From Caldilineaceae bacterium (lineage in GTDB: Bacteria > Chloroflexota > Anaerolineae > Caldilineales > Caldilineaceae), in contig JAJEBF010000021.1 in the NCBI GenBank assembly GCA_022824025.1, positions 104,625 through 168,624 of the forward strand: a stretch of DNA of 64,000 nucleotides. Reading direction: 5' to 3'. This document shows, piece after piece, positions 18,956-27,033 of the stretch. The notes below the pieces were generated by a model. That model did no database searches and had not been told where the DNA came from. It saw only the letters and a list, made by a program, of their open reading frames with translations. The stretch's first letter is position 1. Every line of letters starts with the position of its first letter. Made by a program: the position numbers and the translations under genes.

Positions 18956-20008
18956 TCAGCGGCTGCTCTCAGACGTTCTCTCGCTGTCGAGGCAGCGGCT
19001 ATTCAACCAGTCAACCACCGCGCCGATCGGTCTCTCGCGTCCCAGATCGTTGTGCAGTTCGTGGTAGTAGCCCTCATATAGCCTCAGATTCTTGTCCTCG
19101 GAGGCAATCCTGGCAAAAAACTCCTGTGTGGCCGTGGGGACGACGACTGCGTCGGCTAATCCTTGCATCATCAGAATCGGAAGCTGGATTTCGCCGGCCC
19201 GTTCGCTGACCTCCTGCATTGTCTCGAAGAATTCCACCACCCAGCGGGCGCTGCGCAATGGCACGCCCAGGGAGTCGGCCATCGCAATCTGCACCTCTTC
19301 CCAATCCCGTGACAGGATGTCCAAACTTCCGCGCTGACGGAAGGTGAGTTGGGGCCGGACGCGATGGACCAGTTCCAGGATCCGCTTGAGCACCAGATTG
19401 ACGAAAGAGAGATCGTGGGCTTGAATCGAAGGCGAGGAGATCACGGCCAAATCCACTGCACCCGGCGCTTCCATCAGGTATAGGAGACCGATTAGCCCAC
19501 CCATTGAATGGCCGTAGAGACAGAAGGGGAGACCCGGATCGCGTTGCCGGGCAAGAGACACGACCTGGGTAATGTCGCTCAGGTAGTCGTGAAACCCTTG
19601 AACATAGCAGCGGGCGCCGCCGGACCGACCGAAGCCCTGGTGGTCGTGCGCATAGACTTTGTAGCCGGCCTGAAGCAGCGCGTTGACCAAGTGACGATAG
19701 CGTCCACCATGTTCGCCTAGCCCGTGAAGAATCAGGACAGTTCCCTGAATTGGGCCGTCCGGTTTCCACTGGTTGTAGAATATCGGGAGTCCGCTCTCAC
19801 TGCGGAGATAACCTGTGGCGTGTTCTGCATTTCGCCACAATGAGTCATCCACTTCTGAGCCCGTTTTGCGATATTCCTCTTCCGTTGGGCTGAATTGAAT
19901 GCCCTTACCGGATGTAGAAGGATGTAGGCTCTTCTGGCTGTTCTGGGGTTGGTGTTCGTTGTTCTGGACTGCGGGACTATGGGCTGCCCTCTCAGCCTGG
20001 CTGTTCAT
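18956..20008 (-). CDS. alpha/beta hydrolase, monoacylglycerol lipase-like (serine aminopeptidase S33 type)
   Basis: 350 residues from ATG 20008; the frame extends to 20212 but that lies deep inside the upstream gene. An unordered Gln/Ser-rich N-terminal stretch (about 1-50) precedes the hydrolase domain: LILHGLGEHGGRY oxyanion loop, nucleophile elbow GHSMGG, Asp in QGLADAVV and catalytic His in YHELHND. It resembles monoglyceride lipases or lysophospholipases. It overlaps the GNAT-like gene by 17 bp and is the last gene of a four-gene minus-strand set. Confidence 0.88.
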   Translation of the reverse strand: MNSQAERAAHSPAVQNNEHQPQNSQKSLHPSTSGKGIQFSPTEEEYRKTGSEVDDSLWRNAEHATGYLRSESGLPIFYNQWKPDGPIQGTVLILHGLGEHGGRYRHLVNALLQAGYKVYAHDHQGFGRSGGARCYVQGFHDYLSDITQVVSLARQRDPGLPFCLYGHSMGGLIGLLYLMEAPGAVDLAVISSPSIQAHDLSFVNLVLKRILELVHRVRPQLTFRQRGSLDILSRDWEEVQIAMADSLGVPLRSARWVVEFFETMQEVSERAGEIQLPILMMQGLADAVVVPTATQEFFARIASEDKNLRLYEGYYHELHNDLGRERPIGAVVDWLNSRCLDSERTSESSR

Positions 20009-21086
20009 CTCCTCGTCCTGTTTTGCGCTCTTCGTTCTCTGCGGCTTGTTCGCCGGTTTCAACATCGTTGTCCTGAACCGTGTGCGGAGCCTCCGGAGGC
20101 CAGACGGAGCCCTTGTCTCGCGTTGACGGCTGCGGTTCAGATGAATCCCCCTCTTGCGTGTCTCCCTCCAGCGCCACCACCCAGCGTTGCCAGGGGGCCT
20201 TCTGCCAGACAAGACCCAGACTCTCTAAAGACTGACGGGCCCGGTCCATATGGGCGGCGCTGAATGTTCTCAGCCTCAAGCGGCGCGTTTTGCCCTGCAA
20301 TGTCCGCGCCAGGTAGGCGATTAACTGGCGCTCCTTTTCAGTTCCCCAATGCCCGGGAGGTAGCGCGTAAAGTAGACGCAGTTCGTCCCGCCAGCGGAAC
20401 TGCTGCACAAAACCGATCTCGGCGTCTTCCTCAAGTACCAGGAAGACTTTGGACGAACGCAGCGTGCTTGAGTGGATGGAAGCTATCATCTCCGTATCCT
20501 CATCCTCTGCGTCAGGATAGACTGCGGGCAGGAGTTCGGAAATTTTCGCCCCGGATCGGGCCGAAATCTGGGGGGCTATTCTCATGCCCTCGGGAAGGGC
20601 AGATGCTTCAGCCAAGGGCAGATCGCCAACCACCTGCGTATTTTGATAGTCGGCGGCGCCCAAGCCAAGCTCTTCAAGGACCTGGCGGACCTCCGCCTCC
20701 GAGGCAGTAGCAAATCCAAAATAAAAGTAGGGGTGGATCCCCTGGTCTTCGACGAAGTCCAGGGCCGTGTCCAGGAGGTCGGCGAATTCTTCTCGGTTTT
20801 CTTCGACATCGAGGGGCTTGAGAAAGGCCCAATCAAAGGTGCCGGCCGCATCGCCATCATATTGGATGATGACAAATCCGTTGATACGGGCGCCCTCCGT
20901 TGCCACAAACGTATCCATCTGTTTGCCCAAAAATCTCGGCCCGAACCAGCGCATGAACAGGAATCGCCGCCACCAGCTGCCGGCAATTTCCTCCATACTG
21001 CTTACGTCACTCGTTGTGCCCGAAACGAGCAGTTTCAGGACCTCGCGGACCTGTTCAGGTGTAGCCTTCCCTATCTCAGTGACCAT
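19992..21086 (-). CDS. GNAT-like two-domain protein with disordered acidic tail
   Basis: 364 residues. Two repeats of an alpha/beta pattern (about 1-155 and 160-315), each with strands like FVIIQYDGD and FVQQFRWRDELRLLYAL, suggest tandem acetyltransferase-like domains, though the acetyl-CoA loop is not clear. The last 50 residues are a charged, low-complexity tail (EGDTQEGDSSEPQ...). The start overlaps the Nudix stop by 11 bp, and its end overlaps the hydrolase start. Real gene, function uncertain. Confidence 0.65.
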   Translation of the reverse strand: MVTEIGKATPEQVREVLKLLVSGTTSDVSSMEEIAGSWWRRFLFMRWFGPRFLGKQMDTFVATEGARINGFVIIQYDGDAAGTFDWAFLKPLDVEENREEFADLLDTALDFVEDQGIHPYFYFGFATASEAEVRQVLEELGLGAADYQNTQVVGDLPLAEASALPEGMRIAPQISARSGAKISELLPAVYPDAEDEDTEMIASIHSSTLRSSKVFLVLEEDAEIGFVQQFRWRDELRLLYALPPGHWGTEKERQLIAYLARTLQGKTRRLRLRTFSAAHMDRARQSLESLGLVWQKAPWQRWVVALEGDTQEGDSSEPQPSTRDKGSVWPPEAPHTVQDNDVETGEQAAENEERKTGRGDEQPG

Positions 21087-21645
21087 TCAGATATTCCAGC
21101 GCCAACTCTATGCAGTCCCGTTCTCCATCGTATGCCAGTCGATCCCGCGCTTCATCGACCGCGGCCCACTCAACTTTTTGTACTTCCGCGCTCTGGTCAG
21201 AGAGGCGGCCGCCAACGACCCGCAGCAGATAGAAATCCACTTTCTTATAGACCTTTTCCGGAACCGTTCTGGCGTATGTATCGAAATAATCGTACTGAAC
21301 GGTCTTCAGGAAAGATTCGTACTCTGTTTCCAACCCAGTCTCCTCCTCCACCTCGCGGAGGGCCGCGGCGAGCGACTCCTCAGAGGGATTGAGGCGCCCC
21401 TTTGGCAGCTGCCAGCGCCGGCACTCCTTGTCGGTAGCGATGAGAGCTACCTGGACGAAATGGTGGTCCTCTTTCCGTTGGATTCGATAGGCAATCCCGC
21501 CAGCGGAATGAATGTGTCGCACCGTGTAGCCGTTCGAGTTCTCCTTTGCGGCTTCAACAGAGCGCGCGGACGGTTCAATTGCGCTGTCCGTTTTACAGTG
21601 CGATGTCTCATTCCTGTCTTCGTCACAATGTCTTCTATCATTCAT
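21076..21645 (-). CDS. Nudix hydrolase
   Basis: 189 residues. A perfect Nudix box GX5EX7REUXEEXGU lies at residues 83-105 (G83, E89, REVEEETGL), the Mg-binding site that hydrolyses nucleoside diphosphates linked to another group. About 40 residues before the domain are polar and may be an over-long N-terminus; a later start is possible. The C-terminal part (VDEARDRLAYDGERD) resembles diadenosine-polyphosphate or MutT-type members. Overlaps the next gene by 11 bp. Confidence 0.9.
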   Translation of the reverse strand: MNDRRHCDEDRNETSHCKTDSAIEPSARSVEAAKENSNGYTVRHIHSAGGIAYRIQRKEDHHFVQVALIATDKECRRWQLPKGRLNPSEESLAAALREVEEETGLETEYESFLKTVQYDYFDTYARTVPEKVYKKVDFYLLRVVGGRLSDQSAEVQKVEWAAVDEARDRLAYDGERDCIELALEYLNGH

Positions 21646-21733
21646 AGCTGGTCTTTCAACGAAGAACCTGCCAGATTAAGCCTTCGTTCATACTGGCCCG
21701 CATCGCCTCTCCCAGAACCGGAACAGGGTTGGC

Positions 21734-22270
21734 TTAAGTCGAGAAGTCCCGTCGGCCGGTCCTGTGATCTTCCTGTCGGTTCGAGGGCAATGACCCGTCG
21801 GCGACGATTGCCGCCATGCCCTGGGCTACCTGATCCCAGTTGTTCGGCGGGAATTGGACGAGAGAACGGGGCAGCATGGACGGCGAGGTAAAGGGTAGGG
21901 CGGCTGCGATTTCGGCAACTGTCCACACAGGGCGGGCGCGTGCCAGAACGACGTGAATCTCCATCCACTTTGACAGGAGCACCAGCCATTGAGCCAGGCC
22001 TTCGCCGGCGCCTACCTCAGGCAGGGGGACCGGCGCCTCTGAAGGGAAACGAACAGCCAAGCCCCCTGCCTGGTCAATCCACAACCTGTGTGGAATCACA
22101 GGCCCTGGAGACATGCTCGCCGAGGTCCAGCGCGAGAACCGCACGTGCAGTTCGGATACCAGGTCCGGACTGAGCCACTCCACTGCGGTGGCTATAGGGC
22201 GGCTGCCAGGAGGATGGCTGTACGATGCCATCAGATTGCTTTCGTCGTCGTACCAGTACCACCTCGCCAT
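21734..22270 (-). CDS. hypothetical protein
   Basis: 178 residues, Trp- and Pro-rich, with no signal peptide or membrane segment. The middle (LAQWLVLLSKWMEIHVVLARARPVW) is helical, and codon use matches the neighbours better than the antisense frames do. First gene of the minus-strand Nudix set, 88 bp before the Nudix start. No family recognised; the weak Shine-Dalgarno leaves the start uncertain (a Met at residue 14 is an alternative). Confidence 0.5.
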   Translation of the reverse strand: MARWYWYDDESNLMASYSHPPGSRPIATAVEWLSPDLVSELHVRFSRWTSASMSPGPVIPHRLWIDQAGGLAVRFPSEAPVPLPEVGAGEGLAQWLVLLSKWMEIHVVLARARPVWTVAEIAAALPFTSPSMLPRSLVQFPPNNWDQVAQGMAAIVADGSLPSNRQEDHRTGRRDFST

Positions 22271-23088
22271 CGCTTTGTCTCTGACATTTTGCTTGAAACT
22301 TCCTCTTCCCTATTGCCAGGGGGACAGGTCTTTCGATTCTGTCGAGGGAAGGACCGAATCCAAGTTGCCCGAACGGAGCCCGCCTTCCCATGCCATTGGT
22401 CTTCGGCGCCGGGACAGGAGGTTGAGCGGTCGCTTCGTCGCCTGGAATATAGGATCGGTACGAATCATATCACATACGAAAAGATTTGGCAGACCAGGAG
22501 GCTGCATTAGAGAGTGTGGGGGCAGTTCAAATCTGGCCTCTGGCGCACAAGTTGGGGTTGACAGTTCCTTTGTAAACTGCACAAATATGGCGCCGATCTC
22601 AGCGACCTGCAACCAGACACAACCATATCGTCCTTTCGCCGGCGCTCGGCCACCAAGCGAGGTGTCTCTATTCTCGCTACACCAGTTGAACGCCTGGTTT
22701 TTTGGCGGGACTGTGATCGAGCTGAACTCACCACCGCGTCCCCAATTTGGATGCCTTGTACTGCCGTGTGCAAGGTTCAGGATATGGGGCGGGGCCGTAC
22801 AAGCGCGACGGGCCACGCCGCAGGGCATTCCTTGGCTATGCGAAATGCTCGAATCACAGGCGGTTGACTCGCCCCGCATTACCCTCGTTCCAGGTTCCGG
22901 ACAGGATTCAAGTCAGTCCGTTTTCCTGCATTCCGAAGGCCAGATGACTGCGCTTCAAGTTGGACGGCGGAAAGGGTGGCTCCGGTTGGCCGGGCGGGTT
23001 GTTCAACCATTAGGCAAGATCGCCCCCTCCGCACCGGGATGTGACCGAGAAGCATGGTCATCGAGGGTGGGAGGCAGGGAGCTGAAAT
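22271..23088. other. long gap without recognisable gene
   Basis: About 820 bp, less GC-rich than its surroundings. Frames of 326 codons (plus) and 189 codons (minus) overlap here, but both translate to Pro/Ser/Arg/Cys-rich sequence with no domain. It must hold the promoter for the minus-strand set starting at 22270. It could be the remains of a decayed gene. Confidence 0.4.
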
Positions 23089-23116
23089 TGTAGAGAGGGG
23101 GTAGTTAGGGTATGAT
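23089..23116 (+). promoter_or_regulatory. promoter of the RNase D-like gene
   Basis: TTGTAG at 23089-23094, 16-bp spacer, TATGAT at 23111-23116. The -10 box contains the first in-frame ATG (23112), so transcription should start near 23123 and that ATG cannot be used; this favours the ATG at 23172. Confidence 0.55.
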
Positions 23117-23171
23117 TCAGCCGCTGCTTCAGAGAAAGTTGAGTCCGGGAGAAGAGGAGAAACACGAAAGA

Positions 23172-24416
23172 ATGTCGCGATCACGGAATCGAAACAGGCG
23201 TCGCCGTTCACGGCAGAGCGGAAAAAGGCCGGCGGCCATTGAACCGCCGAAACTCGTACAGTCCGCGCCAGAGTTTCGGCATTTTCTGGCCTATCTCTCC
23301 GGTCAGCCCTGGCTAGCGCTGGATACGGAGAGCGACAGCCTTTTCCGCTACACGCCGCGGGTTTGCCTTATTCAGGTTACCGTTCCTGACACGACGCCGG
23401 ACGAGACCTGGTCCGGAAATCCTGCTGACGTTGTCGATTTCCTGATCGATCCTCTACGCGTCAATGATCTCACAGGACTGGGGGGGATTCTGGGCGACGA
23501 CAGGAGTGAGGTCATTCTCCATGCCGCGGAGAATGACATGTTGATTCTGCAGAGGGACTTCGGCTTCAAAATTCGGCGGCTGTATGACACACAATTGGGC
23601 GCGCGTATTCTGGGGAGAAAGGGCGTGGGGCTGGCGAATGTCCTGCAGGAGGAATTCGGTGTCGTCAGCGACAAAAGAATGCAGCGCACCAATTGGGGGC
23701 AACGTCCGCTGACATCGAAACAGTTGACCTACGCGCAGATTGACACGCATTATCTGCCCGCGCTGCGACAACGTCAGATCAGCGCATTGAAGGAGGACGG
23801 TCGTTGGGAAGAGGCTCAGGACGCCTTTCAGATGCTGGAGACGATCAGGTATAGGGAGCCGGAACCGCGAACCGTCTGGCATATGAAGCAGATTCGCGCT
23901 GTCGATGAGAAGGATCTGGGTGTTTTGCAGGCAGTCTGGGAGTGGCGGGAGAGCGCCTCACAGCAGTTGGACAGGCCGCCATTCAAAGTTCTGGGCGAGA
24001 GTGTCCTGGTGGCACTGGCTCAGCGGCGTCCGCAGACGCTGGCGTCACTAGAGTCAATCCCGCAACTCGGCGGATGGCAGATCGAGAGATTTGGCAGAGA
24101 GCTTCTCGCTGCCGTTCAAAAGGGGGAGCTGCAGGATCCACCTCGGCGTCCGTCGCCTGTCAGAAAGGCTGAGGCGCTGCGTACGGCTGCCGGAAGAAGA
24201 CAGTTCGACCAGTTGAGGCGCTGGCGGACTGAAACGGCAACCGAACGCGGGGTCGATCCGGACATTGTCTTCAGCAATGACACGCTTCTGCGAATTGCGG
24301 CTTGTCAACCTGCCTCGGTTGACGATCTGCTTGAGATTCCTACCGTCAGTCCATGGAAGGCGCAGGCCTACGGGCAGGCTCTTCTGCGCGTTCTCGAGTC
24401 CGACCGGAAGCGCTGA
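23172..24416 (+). CDS. ribonuclease D-like 3'-5' exonuclease with HRDC domain(s)
   Basis: 414 residues. DEDDy exonuclease: Asp51 and Glu53 (ALDTESD), Asp122 (HAAENDMLIL), Tyr187 and Asp191 (YAQIDTHYL) form the two-metal site for tRNA or RNA 3'-end trimming. The C-terminal part (about 230-410) has two helical HRDC-like units for nucleic-acid binding. The basic N-terminus (Arg-rich, residues 2-19) may also bind RNA. Start chosen at 23172 because the promoter -10 overlaps the earlier ATG, with GAGGAGA upstream. Annotated rnd homologues are usually about 370-400 residues. Confidence 0.9.
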   Translation: MSRSRNRNRRRRSRQSGKRPAAIEPPKLVQSAPEFRHFLAYLSGQPWLALDTESDSLFRYTPRVCLIQVTVPDTTPDETWSGNPADVVDFLIDPLRVNDLTGLGGILGDDRSEVILHAAENDMLILQRDFGFKIRRLYDTQLGARILGRKGVGLANVLQEEFGVVSDKRMQRTNWGQRPLTSKQLTYAQIDTHYLPALRQRQISALKEDGRWEEAQDAFQMLETIRYREPEPRTVWHMKQIRAVDEKDLGVLQAVWEWRESASQQLDRPPFKVLGESVLVALAQRRPQTLASLESIPQLGGWQIERFGRELLAAVQKGELQDPPRRPSPVRKAEALRTAAGRRQFDQLRRWRTETATERGVDPDIVFSNDTLLRIAACQPASVDDLLEIPTVSPWKAQAYGQALLRVLESDRKR

Positions 24417-24509
24417 GGGGCAGCGCGAAAGAGCCCATCAGCCACTGGTTCCTGCTTTCTCCCCCAGTAGAAGACGGGCCCCAAGTTCGAAATCTGAGCG
24501 GGCAATCGG

Positions 24510-26375
24510 TCAGGCTGGCTGGCCGGCCAGCGGATTCGGAAGACTGTCCGGGCTGACTCTTCCTTCGAAGACTTCCACAAACTCAACATCGTCAAGCGTT
24601 TCGCGAGCGAGCAGCGCTTCGGCCACCGCATCCAATCGAAGGCGGTGAATTCGCAGGATGTTCCGAACGCGATCGTGCTGCTCCTTCACGATTCTCTGAA
24701 CTTCGCTGTCCAACGCCTCGGCCACTTCCTCACTGTAGTCCCGCTGCTCGGTAAGCTCCCGGCCCAGGAATGGGTTCTCCTCCTGGCTACCAATTTGTAG
24801 AGGTCCCATCGCGTCGCTCATTCCATATTTCATGACCATTGCCCGCGCCATCCGCGTGATATTTTGAATGTCGATGCTGGCGCCGTTTGAGATGTCAGAA
24901 TAGACAATCTCTTCGGCAACCCGTCCTCCCAGACCCACTGCGATATGGTCCAGGAAATAGGACTTAGGCAAGAGATATCTGTCCCGCTCCGGCACGGTCA
25001 GCGTGACCCCGCCGGTCATGCCGCGCGGAATAATGGTCACCTTCCGCAGGGGGTCCGCGCCTTTGACAACGTGGGCGATGATGGCGTGGCCGGCCTCGTG
25101 GTACGCTACAATCCTGCGTTCGCGATCGGTGATAAGGCGGCTGCGGCGCTCCGGCCCCCCCATCGCGATTCGCTCAATCGACTCCTGCATCTCGGACATC
25201 GCGATCGTTCGCCGGTTGCGTCTCGCGGCAAGGATGGCGGCCTCATTGACCAGGTTCTCAAGATCCGCGCCAACAAAACCGGGCGTCTGGCGGGCAATCA
25301 AATCCAGGTTTACGTCGGAGTCCAGTGGCTTTCCCTTGACATGCACATCGAGGATGGCCCTGCGGCCCTGAAGGTCCGGACGATCCATGGTCACGCGCCG
25401 GTCAAAGCGACCGGGGCGAAGCAAGGCCGGGTCCAAAATGTCCGGCCGGTTGGTCGCGGCCACCAGGATCACATTCGTATCGGTGCCGAAGCCGTCCATC
25501 TCCACCAGGATCTGATTGAGTGTCTGTTCACGCTCGTCGTGGGAACCGCCCAGTCCGGTGCCGCGATAGCGGCCAACCGCATCGATCTCATCGATGAAGA
25601 CAATACAGGGGCTGTTGCGCTTTGCCTGCTCAAACAGATCGCGCACGCGACTGGCGCCAACGCCCACAAACATCTCGACAAATTCCGACCCGCTGATGCT
25701 GAAGAAGGGAACGCCGGCTTCGCCGGAAACTGCCTTGGCCATCAGCGTTTTGCCGGTGCCGGGCGGCCCCACCAGGAGGACTCCTTTGGGGATTCTGGCG
25801 CCCAAGGCAACAAACTTCTGCGGTTCCTTCAGGAACTCTACGATTTCCTCCAGTTCCTCTTTCGCCTCGTCGGCGCCTGCAACGTCACCAAATCCGACAG
25901 TGGGCCGGTCGCCAACAAACATGCGCGCTTTGCTCTTCCCGAATGAAAGGGCCTGGTTGTTCCCGCTCTGGCTCTGGCGGAAGAGGAAAAGGAAAAGGCC
26001 TGCGATCAGAATGAGGGGCAGCAGGTTGATGATCAGGGCAAACCAGTTGCCCGAATTGGATGGAGGCTGAACGTTGATCTTGACCTGGGACAGTCTTTCT
26101 TCGGAGACGCCCATGCCCTGAAGTGTTCGCGTCAGTGCGACGCTTTCTTCCTTACGACTGGCAAGGGGCTGGGTGCCTCCTTGCGAAAATACTTGCAGCC
26201 TCTCGCCGCGGACGTCTATGCGCGAGACCTCCCCGCGCTCGATCTGTTGAGCGACATCGCTCAGACTTATGTTCTGCGGCCTCTCATTGGGGCCGTAAAC
26301 ATTCAGAAACAGCGCGGCGGCCGCCACCAAAATCAGCAAATATACAAAGGCGTTTCTTGTCCAGTTTCCGCTCAC
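24510..26375 (-). CDS. ftsH: ATP-dependent zinc metalloprotease FtsH
   Basis: 621 residues from GTG 26375, which has AAGGAGA at ideal spacing; the frame extends to 26504 but that runs through the promoter. Two membrane helices (about 8-25 and 108-128) flank a periplasmic domain. The AAA module has Walker A GPPGTGKT near 203, Walker B VFIDEIDA and the SRH region [19 protein letters not shown]. The peptidase zinc motif HEAGH is near 424. It degrades unneeded membrane and regulatory proteins as a hexamer. No missing residue was noticed. Confidence 0.97.
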   Translation of the reverse strand: MSGNWTRNAFVYLLILVAAAALFLNVYGPNERPQNISLSDVAQQIERGEVSRIDVRGERLQVFSQGGTQPLASRKEESVALTRTLQGMGVSEERLSQVKINVQPPSNSGNWFALIINLLPLILIAGLFLFLFRQSQSGNNQALSFGKSKARMFVGDRPTVGFGDVAGADEAKEELEEIVEFLKEPQKFVALGARIPKGVLLVGPPGTGKTLMAKAVSGEAGVPFFSISGSEFVEMFVGVGASRVRDLFEQAKRNSPCIVFIDEIDAVGRYRGTGLGGSHDEREQTLNQILVEMDGFGTDTNVILVAATNRPDILDPALLRPGRFDRRVTMDRPDLQGRRAILDVHVKGKPLDSDVNLDLIARQTPGFVGADLENLVNEAAILAARRNRRTIAMSEMQESIERIAMGGPERRSRLITDRERRIVAYHEAGHAIIAHVVKGADPLRKVTIIPRGMTGGVTLTVPERDRYLLPKSYFLDHIAVGLGGRVAEEIVYSDISNGASIDIQNITRMARAMVMKYGMSDAMGPLQIGSQEENPFLGRELTEQRDYSEEVAEALDSEVQRIVKEQHDRVRNILRIHRLRLDAVAEALLARETLDDVEFVEVFEGRVSPDSLPNPLAGQPA

Positions 26376-26411
26376 TTGATCTCCTTGGAAAACAGATTTC
26401 ACTTCACTGCG

Positions 26412-26440
26412 AGTATAGCATAGAGACCGCGCCATCACGA
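26412..26440 (-). promoter_or_regulatory. promoter of ftsH with extended -10
   Basis: On the minus strand: TCGTGA (26435-26440), 17-bp spacer ending in TGC, then TATACT (26412-26417). The extended -10 (TGCTATACT) is strong and compensates for a weak -35. It lies about 37 bp upstream of the GTG start. Confidence 0.6.
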
Positions 26441-27033
26441 AAGTGCCTGAGAATTGGGTGCGATCCGCAATGGGAGAAGTTCTAGGCTGCTTTTGGGATG
26501 TCAAATTGAGAACTGCAGCCTCAACCGCAGCAGGCGGTATTCGGTTGGTGAATGTGAGCGACCGCGCTGGAGCAGGGGGAATAGTGGGGCTTCGCTGGCT
26601 GGTGGGGCGCCCACAAGAGGCGGCTCTGCAGGGGGTGGCGGGAAAGGAAAAGGTGGCGGCGCGGGCAAACGGGGGCTTGAGGGGGAGGGCGCTGGGGTGG
26701 CAGTCGCTGTGCGTCGCATTGATGGCATAGGCAGGACGCGTTGGGCTGGACAGCCCTGGCTAATGTCCACGCATCACAGGCGGGGCACCTTTCTGCGGGG
26801 AGCGTTGCGGGGGGTGTCCCCCCGCATAAGGGAAGCCGGTTGCAGCTGACCGCCCCAAATGAGAAGAATCTGGAGAGAAGAGAGAGAATGACAGGTTAAA
26901 GCCGGGAGCGGTCAAGAGTGAGGCAAGCCATGGGGAATGGCTGGGAGATTCGAATGAAGGCCGCGTCCCGATTGCCCCGGCGATCGCAGGTTTGGACTGC
27001 GTCCGATAACGCCAAACTGTTTCGGGCGCTGGA
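26441..27033. other. G-rich divergent intergenic region with G-quadruplex motif and hairpin
   Basis: About 590 bp without a convincing gene. The plus strand is strikingly G-rich. At 26671-26697 four G-runs of 5, 5, 3 and 4 with loops of 5, 1 and 4 bases fit the canonical quadruplex pattern. At 26806-26826 a perfect 9-bp inverted repeat (TGCGGGGGG / CCCCCCGCA) closes a TGT loop; no T-tract follows on either strand. Confidence 0.5.

Noticed and set aside
22113..23093. 326-codon plus-strand frame across the 22.3-23.1 kb gap.
   Set aside because: Overlaps a better minus-strand gene at its start and translates to low-complexity sequence without a domain.
24410..24426. GCGCTG/CAGCGC hairpin overlapping the RNase D-like stop codon, as a terminator.
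   Set aside because: Only a 6-bp stem and no T-tract follows.
24945..25946. 333-codon plus-strand frame opposite ftsH.
   Set aside because: It is the antisense of a highly conserved gene with no domain of its own.
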